Source: Mariannaea sp. PMI_226
Taxonomy: Eukaryota > Ascomycota > Sordariomycetes > Hypocreales > Nectriaceae
NCBI GenBank assembly: GCA_024336345.1
Contig: JANFOG010000001.1
Span: forward strand, 3,410,001 to 3,474,000
Length of the DNA stretch: 64,000 nucleotides
Direction of reading: 5' to 3'
Position numbers and translations under genes: made by a program. This document shows positions 45,389 to 55,250 of the stretch, in pieces (within the stretch, counting starts at the first letter, position 1; each line of letters starts with the position of its first letter). The notes beneath the pieces were generated by a model. That model did no database searches. It saw only the letters and a program-made list of their open reading frames with translations, and was not told the DNA's origin.

Positions 45389-48100
45389 CTAAGGGATACA
45401 AAAATCAATCCAACTTCCCAGATACTCAAGTCTGTTTCCCTGTTGCTCCTGGCCCTTGTAAATGGCCTCAAATTCGTCGAAGCTGAGTTTGCCCCAGCCC
45501 CCCCTGACAATCGCCGTGGCCTCAGCAATGCTCAGTCGCTTCCAAAGTTGTAGGGTCGAGGGCGAAGGCTCGTCCTCGGTGTCGCTATCATCGTGTTCGG
45601 ACTCGCAAGGGGCACGCTGTGTCACGGGGTACCACTGATACCATTCAGCATATCCTTCTTCCTCGGTAGTGTTCGGCCGGAACTGTGGGAGGGTAGGATC
45701 TCGGTGCTCCTCCGTCTCAAACTCGGAAACACTTGTGAACTCGTCTTCTTCGTCCTGCTGCTCGTCTTCATGAACCACCTCGACTGTAGTGTCAATCTCC
45801 ACAGCGTTGCGGCCTGGGGGAATTTCAATAGTATATCCGGATTCGGCAAGCAACTCTTCAATCGACCTCTCACGGACAGGTTTCTTGTGCTCGTCATTGT
45901 CGTTAGAGGGCTTCAGTCCGGACTCGGCTTCGTCAGGTATAATCTCAATCGCGTCAATGAGTTCCTTGTATTTCTCGCGCTGTTGCTTGGTCTTGGCTGC
46001 CTGGACGGCGAGGTCCTCTGCCGACTTGAAGATGGTGTCAAGGAGTTCGTTGAACGCCTGCTGTGTGACCTGGTAGAGGATTTCTTTGCCTGCGTCCCTC
46101 TCAGCCTCGGGTAAGCCCCAAGGTCTTCCCTGTCCAGGGCCACCACTAGATGACCAAGACCCAGCCATGCTGCCAATGGAACTTCCAGCCATGTCTGTTG
46201 CTTCGGTATCATCGAAGTCAGGAACTCCAGTACTGGACCCCGGCGACTTTGAGGACCCGAAAGGTTCTTGAGCTGACTTGGAGCTCTCACCTTTTTCGCC
46301 AAGGTTCACCAAAATATCTTTGTCTTGTTCCCAATCCTCCGGGGCAATGCCGCCCTCTTCTTCATCGAGATAGAACTGCCTTCTTATCCATCGTTCGTGG
46401 AGCTGTTTTCTAGCCATGGCTCTTTTGCGTCTCTCTAACCTAGGTGCCCGCAGGTATGCATCTGCAACGAGTCTTGCCCGAGCCTCACTCTCCGTGGGAG
46501 CCCCGTTTGATAAGTCCTCACTCTCCGCAATGATTCCATTGACACCACGAGATGCATTGCCATTTCTCGTTTGCTCATCATCTTCGTCATCATCTGAGGG
46601 TTCTTCAATTTCTAGGGTGTGATTACCCGTCAAATATTCCGGCAACTCTTCAAGACTTGTAGGAGGTTCTAGTAAAGTGACCCAGTAGGTTCGGTCCGCT
46701 TCACTTCCACTAAGACGTCGGACGGTACGCCAATTAGTATCGGCGTCGTTCCGCGCGATGAAGCGTCGACGCGAATGATGTTCTGTTTCGCAAGCAAAAA
46801 GACTAGTCAGAATTTCCTGTCGGGTTGCGGTATCTCCACGGTCCTGAACAACAACGTTTTCAAAACCGTCGACGATATCGACACTACCGTCACGGTGGTA
46901 TAGTTTGCCCTCAAATCGAAGCCTTCCCTCGCCCTCTGGGACTCGTCCTTCCCTTCCAAACAGACTACTGAGTGGCTGTCGGCTTGTAACCAGTTGCTGG
47001 GCTTCGGTGCTAGAGAGGAGCTGGTCCTCAAGCCCATCCAGAATATCCTTGTGCATCTGCTTATACAGGACATAGTAGGCGCGAAACATGCGGAGGAAGT
47101 CTCGACGATCCACGAAACCATCGCCGTCAATATCGTACCCAGCAAAGATCTTGCGAAGCTTGTCTTTTCGCTTGCGATATGATAGGCCGTGCAGGAACTC
47201 GGAGAATCCGATTAAATCATCGTTGTTCGAGTCATAGAAAGAGAACATTCGGTCATGAATAAGGTTTGGAGAGGCATGGCGTGAACCGCCAGTTGGCACC
47301 AGACATCGCTCAAAAGTTTTTCGATCCATAGCAATTCCCAGCTCGTCGGGGTCATCCCTCCATTCAGAGTTGGCCATGAATGTCCATTGTTCCCAGAAAG
47401 CCTCCAGCTCTGGTCGCTCGAACCCTGTCTCTCGTGATAGTTTAGGAATGAGGGAACGTGGTAGGGTCCGTCGGCAGGTGTCTGGGTCACCGGTGTACCA
47501 CACAGGTTGCATCTGACGGGGACCAAATGGAGGTGCGGGCACACGAATCTTGTAGAAAATGTGAGTCTTTGTGTGAATCTCTTGCGCTTCACACGTCTCG
47601 CAAAGGTCGAAGTCGGCACAGTTGGCGCAGCGGTAGCGAACACCGCGGATCGGGACCATACCACACGAATTGCACTGACAACCCCGGTGGACGCATCCAT
47701 TGCGGCGAGCATTATCTTCGGAAACTCGAAACAGAAGGTTGACGATATTATGGCCGGCTCGTTGGTTCTGGGGGAAGTTGCTAGGCTCATTCCACCACTC
47801 ATCTACGCCACCTTCTGCAACAGTTTCCGCGTCGCCTGGCGGCCGGACAGTATCGACATCAACGTTCTCGTCGCCAGGGGCCTCTGATGAAGAACTTGAG
47901 CCAGCTTCATTTCTTCGATGCCGGCGAACGCGGCGAACGGCATTACTACGATGCAAGCCGGGACCTTGAAGTTCTTGTTCGTGAACTGTGCGACTTGTAT
48001 ATGCATAATATCCGATCGAGGCAGCGGCGACGGCAGAAACGACGGCAAGGGCCAGGCGTGGCCGAGGAATGGCCTCGACGGATGGTGTCGGCAACCACAT
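45389..48100 (-). CDS. Membrane-anchored ZZ-finger and EF-hand protein
   Basis: A single intronless frame of 903 residues. Residues 15-34 form one N-terminal hydrophobic span. A ZZ-type zinc finger lies at about 136-185, with Cys136, Cys143, Cys146, Cys158, Cys161, Cys167 and Cys170 and closing His residues ('CANCADFDLCETCEAQEIHT'). Two EF hands follow: the loop at 290-301 ('DSNNDDLIGFSE') and the loop at 323-334 ('DIDGDGFVDRRD', Asp instead of Glu at position 12). The C-terminal half is acidic and Ser-rich, with a Glu/Asp-rich stretch and a conserved-looking end ('LSFDEFEAIYKG'). ZZ fingers bind protein partners and EF hands bind calcium, so a calcium-responsive scaffold at an organelle membrane is plausible. 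I know this architecture only as uncharacterised fungal proteins. Confidence 0.85.
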   Translation of the reverse strand: MWLPTPSVEAIPRPRLALAVVSAVAAASIGYYAYTSRTVHEQELQGPGLHRSNAVRRVRRHRRNEAGSSSSSEAPGDENVDVDTVRPPGDAETVAEGGVDEWWNEPSNFPQNQRAGHNIVNLLFRVSEDNARRNGCVHRGCQCNSCGMVPIRGVRYRCANCADFDLCETCEAQEIHTKTHIFYKIRVPAPPFGPRQMQPVWYTGDPDTCRRTLPRSLIPKLSRETGFERPELEAFWEQWTFMANSEWRDDPDELGIAMDRKTFERCLVPTGGSRHASPNLIHDRMFSFYDSNNDDLIGFSEFLHGLSYRKRKDKLRKIFAGYDIDGDGFVDRRDFLRMFRAYYVLYKQMHKDILDGLEDQLLSSTEAQQLVTSRQPLSSLFGREGRVPEGEGRLRFEGKLYHRDGSVDIVDGFENVVVQDRGDTATRQEILTSLFACETEHHSRRRFIARNDADTNWRTVRRLSGSEADRTYWVTLLEPPTSLEELPEYLTGNHTLEIEEPSDDDEDDEQTRNGNASRGVNGIIAESEDLSNGAPTESEARARLVADAYLRAPRLERRKRAMARKQLHERWIRRQFYLDEEEGGIAPEDWEQDKDILVNLGEKGESSKSAQEPFGSSKSPGSSTGVPDFDDTEATDMAGSSIGSMAGSWSSSGGPGQGRPWGLPEAERDAGKEILYQVTQQAFNELLDTIFKSAEDLAVQAAKTKQQREKYKELIDAIEIIPDEAESGLKPSNDNDEHKKPVRERSIEELLAESGYTIEIPPGRNAVEIDTTVEVVHEDEQQDEEDEFTSVSEFETEEHRDPTLPQFRPNTTEEEGYAEWYQWYPVTQRAPCESEHDDSDTEDEPSPSTLQLWKRLSIAEATAIVRGGWGKLSFDEFEAIYKGQEQQGNRLEYLGSWIDFCIP

Positions 48101-48776
48101 CGTGGGCTATCTTTGTAGCATGGTGAGGCTGAAGAATCCTGCGAGGTGGGGTAATCGTAATTGTACTGGAAAGAGACCAGGTATCGTGTAAGAGAAAAGA
48201 ATACGAGGTGGTGGTTCAAGGAATTAATTGTTTGGCGTAGTTGTATGTACGTATGGAATCACAGAATTAAGTTGGAGAATGAAGGGGTGTAGCTTGCGTG
48301 GATGACAAAGCCACAGATGCCAGCGACATTGAAGGAAGCTTCGAATTAGAACGGGAAGAGACTGGAGCCAGTGGAAGAGAAGGATTTGGTCTGTGCTCAA
48401 GCCTCTTTCATGAGCACCAGGTCGGCAAGCAGGTAGTCTTTGGTACGTACCTTATCAGAGTTAGGCTGCTCGTGCTTCCATGACACTTGCTGTTCGATCA
48501 GTAAGGTACCTGAACCTCAGGTGAGATAGGTACCTACCGCATGAACCTACAGCGTCTACGGTACCTACCTCTTCTGTAGGCACATAGGTACCAACCTACC
48601 CACCTGCTGGTGACGATTGCTGGAATAAATGGCCTTGTCATGGCAAGAGCTAGTAATCGACATGGGGCTCTGGTCTGAATTTCCTCAGCCCACCTCATCC
48701 GAAATCCAACCTCAACACCAAAACCTTTCGCATAACCAATTGCAATTCTTTTACGATCAGCAGTTAACAGCACGCT
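48101..48776. promoter_or_regulatory. Divergent upstream region with clustered GGTACCT motifs
   Basis: A 676-bp spacer between the starts of the ZZ/EF-hand gene and RCF1. Between 48504 and 48600 it holds AGGTACCT twice (48504-48511 and 48528-48535), plus GGTACCTACC and several ACCTACC units, the densest cluster in the window. It lies about 180-270 bp upstream of RCF1. Confidence 0.55.
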
Positions 48777-49671
48777 ATGGCTGACAGTCCTCCTCCTATC
48801 CCGGGGCCTTTGCCCTCTTCCTTTGACGATGAGCAGTATGCATGATCCTTTCGCCTTTTCATTGCTGCGCATCCAACTTCCGACTCCCAACTCACGCATT
48901 GCACAGGGAATACTACAATGAACGACCTTCTCATAAGATTCTTCGCAAGATCAAGGAGGAGCCGCTTATTCCCCTTGGTAATTGACCTTTTTCTTCCTTT
49001 TTTTTTGCCCTCTCCTTTTCCATGGTATACATGATCAGTCTCAGATCATTGTCTAGCGAAACCATCCCCACCATTACGCTAATCACTCGCTCACACACAT
49101 GTCGACAGGAATCGGCCTCACGACCTTAGCCTTCATCAATGCCTACCGAGCTCTCCGCCGCGGCGATTCGAAGCAAGCGAACAGAATGTTTCGAGCCCGA
49201 GTAGCGGCTCAAGGATTCACAGTCATCGCCATGGTAGCCGGTAGCATGTACTACAACAAGGATCGCGAGAGGACCAAGGAACTTCGCAAGCTGAAAGAGC
49301 AGCGCGATGCCGAGGAGAAGCGTCTCAAGTGGATTCGGGAGCTGGAAGTTCGCGACGAAGAAGAGAAGGCATTCAAGGCTCATTTGGACAAGAAGAGGCA
49401 GCAGGTGGCAACGGCGGCGATAAGCAGCTCCAACGAGTCAACTATCAATGACACGGAGGCGGCGGCTACCACAGGAACGGGGGGCATCCTCGGCCGAATG
49501 GGTCTATGGCCCAAGGGTGAAGAGACGGTAGTGGAAGAAGAAGCTGCGGAGCAAAAGGACACCGCAGATGAAAGCCAGGAAAGGAAGAAGAACCCCAAGA
49601 GCTCGCTGGGTGATCTTGGCGAGATGATTTCCGCCAAGAAGAAGGGGGATGCCACTTCCAAAAAGGATTAG
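48777..49671 (+). CDS. RCF1: Respiratory supercomplex factor 1 (HIG1 domain)
   Basis: Three exons (48777-48835, 48907-48977, 49109-49671) encode 230 residues. Rcf1 sits in the mitochondrial inner membrane, binds cytochrome c oxidase and helps link complexes III and IV. The joins give 'SFDDEQEYYNERPSHKILRK' and then 'PLIPLGIGLTTLAFINAYRA', the HIG1 motif, with the second span in 'ARVAAQGFTVIAMVAGSMYY'. After it comes a long charged coiled-coil-like region ('LRKLKEQRDAEEKRLKWIRE') typical of fungal members, then an acidic and Lys-rich tail. There is no classical cleavable presequence, as in yeast. The first two exons are short, but both joins are demanded by the domain. Confidence 0.93.
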
Positions 49672-50002
49672 CCATTGATCCAAGAGTCCCTTCATGTCGT
49701 TCTTTTCTTTTTGGCTACATCTCCACTCAACGGAGATCGATAAGGAATCTGGCAGAGTTTTGGTGGAAGAACCATATGTGTCGACCCGATCTACGACGGT
49801 ATCACACAATGTACGATATAAGCTGCACGTCTGACGTGGTATGGTTCTACTCTTTAGACTGATGGTTGGTCGAACGTAGCACTTCCATATGATATTTTCT
49901 CTGATGATGTACAATAAAACTGATTTTGGGGTCCTGAACCACGAAAACACCCTTCATGCGTAAAACGACAAGCCAATATTTTCTGATTATAACAGGTCGA
50001 TA
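49672..50002. other. Convergent 3' spacer
   Basis: 331 bp between the RCF1 and RTC5 stops, with no recognisable feature beyond A/T-rich patches near 49890-49925. Confidence 0.5.
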
Positions 50003-51914
50003 TTACCCCATCGAGCCTCCACTCCGATTCGCTCCGATTAAACCGGCCATCTCCAACAAGGCCCGGTCCGCTTCGATGTCACCAGTTCCAAGGTTGACCT
50101 TTCGACGAGCCTCGGCCTCTCTCTCTTCCCAAGCCCATCTCTCCGCCTGGGCTTGGGCCTCCTTGTCGCCACCGCATCCCCAGACTTCTAGGTTCTCAAT
50201 CTGAAAGCGATCCTGGAAATTGAACTTTCTAACCAAACTTGGGCGGAATGCACCTCCTCGTGAGGTATAATCGTGGTTGAATACGCCAAACTCGAACGAG
50301 TCGTCAAGTAATAGAGAGACCGACCCCAAATGATGGAGCTCGGCCTTCCGAGTGGCCTTGGTTGGTTGTGGATGCGGGCATCCCACGGCCAGCACCGGGG
50401 AGTTTGCAGGCGCTTTGCTGAAAGTGACATACTCTTTGTTGATGGTTGATGCCGGGAAGACGTCGTGGTAGGGCTCTAGTTGAAACAGGATCGTGTCCGA
50501 ACCTCCGAAGCACTCTTTATGAGTGTGCTTCCAAGGCTCGCGAATATATACTCCATAGGTAAGGCGATCTGACTTGCTGCCGTGGCGGAATCTTCGCGGA
50601 GGGAGAGTAGCTGCAAATGCGGACTCTTGGCCGCCATCAGGAACATCATCAAGACGCGTTCCGCTAACCAAGAGAAGCGTGGGAGCTTGCCAGTTGAAAA
50701 CTTTTGTCTGGAAGCTTCCCATCGAAAACCCTGCCTCATTGCCAGAGTACAGCAGCCTTACTTTCCGGAAGAGGTCAGAACCTGGGAGAAAAAGAGAAAT
50801 CTGTGATAAGACACTCGCATTTAGAATGTCACCATTGTTTGTCAATAATGGCTGCGCCATCTTTGGAGCCTCAATCGTTTTCGATCCATCAATCTTGTGC
50901 TTGGACAAGTCTAGATTTTTAGAAAACAAGAAATGCTCGAACAGCCCGTTGAAACCACGAAACAGGTTCGGGCATATCACTGGAATAACGGTCTTGAAAT
51001 GTGCGTATTTGATTCCAGGTGCCTTTTCTACGTCGACGAAAGACGCAAGGATGGATTCAGCTGCAGAACGAAGGCTTTCCAACTCATCCCCAACGACCCG
51101 GGTCGAGTACATGGACAGGCTTTCCTGGGGGTCAAGTGGAGCGGCGAGCAGTAGTAGCATCAACAGCTTCCGAAAATTGTCTGATGGGATTGTTGCTCCA
51201 TGGAAAGTAGGCGCGTGGCCTTGCTGCACTGCTTCTTTGACGTCAAGAAGCTCAAAAGCAGTCAGGACCAAATCGTCGTCATCGTCGTCGTCGTCGTCTT
51301 CCGCATCATCCTCATGAGCATGGTCAACTGCGAACCCGGCGGCATGCGATCTGCCATTCTGAGTTTGTACTGGCTCATTAGTTTCCGTAACGATAGGTTT
51401 GATTTCAACCTCAGAGAGTTTCCGGTCGTAGACGGCAAGACTCTTAAATAACAGCTTCGTCCTGTCGGTGGAGCCTCGAGCAAGCACCTTTCGATACCGC
51501 TCCGTCATGATGACGACGACCATTATCATCTGCGGCAATTCAAGTACTACCGGTGCATCCTGCATAAATGGGAATGCGCCCAAATATGAAACCATCTGAA
51601 ATATTACGGGTGACACATGGAGAATATCCGGAATCTCCAGGTAGCGAGCGACGGTGTCCTCCTTCAGGTACTTCATGGTGTCCTGGTGATCTGCCAGCGA
51701 CTTGAAGACATCCTTAAGAGAGTAGAATTCGAATGAGGTGAAGCACTTATCCTTGAACCTCAGCGCCTAGTTCGGAAGTTGAATAAGTTAGCCAATTGCA
51801 CACGACCAAGGTAGATAGATAGTTCCGTGGCATCATGGGGGAGCTTACGAGCTCGTGGCTCAGGTCCTCATGCGTCCGCCTTTGGGGCGTCTCATCCGAA
51901 AGAGTCTGGCCCAT
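50003..51914 (-). CDS. RTC5: Rtc5, TLDc-domain protein, with an apparent frameshift
   Basis: Exon 1 is 51914-51849 and exon 2 starts at 51768; the intron is 80 nt. Exon 1 reads 'MGQTLSDETPQRRTHEDLSH...', and exon 2 continues 'ALRFKDKCFTSFEFYSL' as in other Rtc5 proteins. The family sequence ('KDVFKSLADHQDTMKYLKED') then resumes in a different frame: the (AG)4 tract at 51717-51724 is 2 nt longer than needed. Read literally, the chain stops after 53 codons. The body from Met at 51676 (557 residues) is open, with an Asp-rich run, and the TLDc region ('GSDLFRKVRLLYSGNEAGF', 'APTLLLVSGTRLDD') looks intact. Yeast Rtc5 is linked to telomere capping and to V-ATPase disassembly at the vacuole. A sequencing error, a strain mutation or use of the internal Met are all possible. 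Confidence 0.85.
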
Positions 51915-52931
51915 GTTGAGAAGTCAACTCCAATTTCATCACTTCTTCCTATTTTTGGGAAATGTGACTTTAGAAGCCACTATCACTCTCCTGGGGAATT
52001 GATATTAATGGATGATGTGATTCAGAAGAGGCTGGATGCCTGGCGAGATGATGCCAATTGGGGGGGCGTTTGGCCTCCGTCCGAAGGGTACGTACCTTTC
52101 TAGGCCTCTCTCACGCTGTCTCTCCCACACACGCTAACAGGGTACGAAGCAATGGAACTTACTCTCATCCGCCATGTTCCATAGAGACTACTACAGACTA
52201 CACCCTTGTTGACATCGCATTGCTGCGTCAAAGTCAAAGCACGTGGATCCGGCATCATCTTCGGGCCGGTCATCAGCTTCATCATTTTAGACATTTGGGT
52301 TGGGGCCTTCTCATCCTTGGTCTATCCCAACCTTGGAAGTATCATGCGTATACTATCGCTGATCAACCTATTTCATCAGCTTCCTGACCCAACTTTTTTT
52401 CCTTTTCTTGATTACATGCGATGCTGGTTCAATTTCGAAGAAAAATGCATTTCCATGGCAGAGGAGCCTTCCTTGTTTTAACTGAGAGGCGCTGTCCTAC
52501 GAGAGGAGAAAAGCAATCTATAATAAGGGAATACTTGTAGCTAGGTCTTCTCTAATAAAAACTCCTTAGTTTCCGTGAACCATATCGACAAAGAATAAAG
52601 CACACGTCTCAAACTCCTTAGTACCAATCCGTGACATCTCCCCATTCAGTGTGCCGTACTCCTAACGATAACTACAGATGTAACAGCCGTCCCGAAGATC
52701 TAGTATTCGGCTCTAGACCTTTTCCATCTTGGCATAGTTTATGCTTCCCTAGTCGCTATTGCGCTTTGAATATAATACACCATCAAACCCAGAACCATAT
52801 ATTTTGCACCTTGCTCCTTTCGGCCCTGGTCTTCCTATTTCAAACGAACCCCTGTCAATCCATTGTGAAGCCATATATACAGAGGAAATCAAATCACCAA
52901 CAAAACCAAGCATTGTTTCTCGTTATATAGT
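51915..52931. other. RTC5 upstream region and SWC3 3' flank
   Basis: About 1 kb. The left part should be the RTC5 promoter; the right part (52490-52930) is A/T-rich and probably includes the SWC3 3' end. Overlapping short frames are unsupported. Confidence 0.5.
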
Positions 52932-55250
52932 TCACACATCCTTGGCAGCCACTGAGCTGATCAACCGCTGATACCGAGCCTGGCCGTCAAGCTCTGGATC
53001 TCGGGCTGGGCGGAGGGAGTGTTTTCCCAAGGGAGGAGTTTCTGAGCTTCCCTTTGTTGTCCACAACACCGAAGGTTTGGGGGCAGACCTCTGCGCGGGC
53101 ACAGGCTCCTCGGATTTAGGGGTTGATCCGTTCGCTTTTGTCTCATCAGGACTTGCATTATCCTTCTCGTCATCCTTGAGGCCTCGAGGTAACCTCATAG
53201 CCAACAGAACGTACTCGGCTCGTGTCATGTTATCCATCACATCATCCATATATTGACGCACTTCGTCTTGCGGAGCTACAACTCTTGCCAGATACTCCAA
53301 ATGCCGGCCCGTAGCCGATTGCAGGCGAATGCTGACTGGCTGGTAATAGTCTAACTGGGGATCTCCACCATACTCGGAATTGCTGCCTTTGCGAACAAGT
53401 AAAAAAGACGCAATAACTTGTTGTCCCGGTGCGGCCGACGTGTATTCCAGAATACTGAATTTAGGAAACATATATCGATCTCCCGTACCAAAGTCAAAGA
53501 CAACGGCGTTGACGTCAGGCTTGGAGGGAGCCGGAGGGCCCTTGGAACGCAACGCCTGAGAGTTGGCCGGGGATGCAGTCTGAGGGGTTGTGGGCTTTGC
53601 ATGCCCATTGGGTATTCCGTTTGGCGTCTGCTGCCTAATCAGTGCAGGTGCAGGAGATGCTCGTGGGGCAGTCCTCATATCGCGGTGCAGCCTGTCGAGA
53701 ATCTCCTTCAGATCAGTTGCATCAGTGAAGCCTGGTCGCCCTTCCGCAATGCGTCGGATCATATCCTTGGTTCTTTGGTCCTCAAGCGCAGTCTTGACCA
53801 GCAAGACGACCAGAGGATCACTCCGAGGAGGTGGTCGAAGTTCTGAAGATTTCTGGTTGGGATTGGAAGCGAGAACAATATCGAGAATGGTTCGAACCTC
53901 ATCAGCGAAGTACTTGACGGTTCTCCCATCCACAAGAAGCCGGTCAGCGGAAGGACCTTGTTGTCCGCCCCTACTTCGATACTCCAAATTAAGTTGATCG
54001 ATAATTTTCTGAAAATGTTCTAATTCCCCTTCTCTTGCTTTTCCCATGGCAACTCTCCTCATGAGCTCCCGAAGCTCAACATCGGCCGCTGCCTTTTGTG
54101 CGAGAAGTGCTATCACAGGGTCGTTGGGTGTGGGTTTCGAAGAGGGTGTGGCAGGAGCCGTTGTAGGCGTCGCCGGTTGGGTAGGGCCGGTCACGGTGGC
54201 TGTTTGCGCGCCAGAGGGCGGTCGTAAACTCGGCGAAGCATTTGGGACTCCCGAGACTGGCGGCGCTTGGCTCAATGTTGGTGCTGGAGCTGCTGTTGAT
54301 GAAGATGGAGGCACTGGAGCCAAAACTGGACCTTGCGGGGGGGTTGGGGTAACCTGAGGAGTTTGCGAGGGGGTTGTAGGCGGTGCGATCGATGGACCAG
54401 GTGCCTGGGGTCTAGGAGGATAGCTAGGGCTTGGAAGAGAGCTGGTATTATTGGTCGAATATCCAGCCGAGATATTGGGCGATGCTGTCGGGGGAGCAGC
54501 GCTTTGAGGCGGTGGCTTCGGCAGTGATTGCGACGGAGCCGGAGCTGGAGACTGAACTGTACTTGGGGCTAGGGGCTTCGCAAGCGTTGCTTTGCTGGAA
54601 GTCGGTGTGGCTGTGACGGATGCGGGTGCCCGTGGGGGAGGCATTGAACCGTTTGGGGGACCGTATTGAATGATCGGGCGTTGTTGCTGTTTCGATGCCG
54701 GAATACCTTTTGGCTTAGGATCCTTGACTACATACATGGTTGCTTCGATGATATGCGGTTCAATGGTGATAGTCACAGTGCCGACTTTAGTCATACTCTC
54801 TTTAGGCGGGTTCTTTGGGTCCTCTTGAAGGACTCCCTTCCGCTTGTGAGGCTTCGTCCAGTATTTCGCAAAAAGTCCATCGTTTATCCATTTATGACGA
54901 GATCGGTTGAGAGACTCGGCGAGAACACCACTGCAAGCATTCGTTAGTCAGTACGAGCTTAGACTTCCAAGTGGAGCTTTTTATGATTTTGCGACCAACC
55001 TTTCGCCTACCGATTGGAAATCGTTCGCAGACAAGTTCTCGGCTTGGGCAACTTCTACCGTGGGTAGGGGTTTCCCGACCTCGATCGACTGTGGCAGTGG
55101 AGGAGGTGGTGTAGGCTCCTTGGGAGGCGGCGACGGTGGAGGGGGGGCAGCAGGCGTCTCAGATCGCTCTCGGGGTGTGACATTGCGCTTTTTGGCGGCT
55201 TGCTCACTCCGAGCGGCAGCTCGAGCAGGCAGCTTGCGCTTCTTCTCCAT
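52932..55250 (-). CDS. SWC3: SWR1-complex subunit 3
   Basis: Two exons (55250-55000, 54930-52932) with a 69-nt intron encode 749 residues. Swc3 belongs to the SWR1 remodeller that deposits H2A.Z. The N-terminus is basic, with a Pro run. The join creates 'GERSGVLAESLNRSRHKWIN', followed by 'FAKYWTKPHKRKGV' and 'KVGTVTITIEPHIIEATMYV', the Swc3 domain. Residues 190-340 are a Pro/Ala/Ser/Thr-rich linker. The C-terminal half repeats a helical unit twice ('DPVIALLAQKAAADVELREL', 'DPLVVLLVKTALEDQRTKDM'), followed by a beta-rich segment with 'NAVVFDFGTGDRYMFPKFSI'. Yeast Swc3 has only the N-terminal domain plus a short tail; the long form appears typical of filamentous fungi, and the linker is the least constrained part. 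Confidence 0.88.

Noticed and set aside
45593..46114. 173-codon plus-strand frame within the ZZ/EF-hand gene
   Set aside because: Antisense shadow of a well-supported 903-codon frame.
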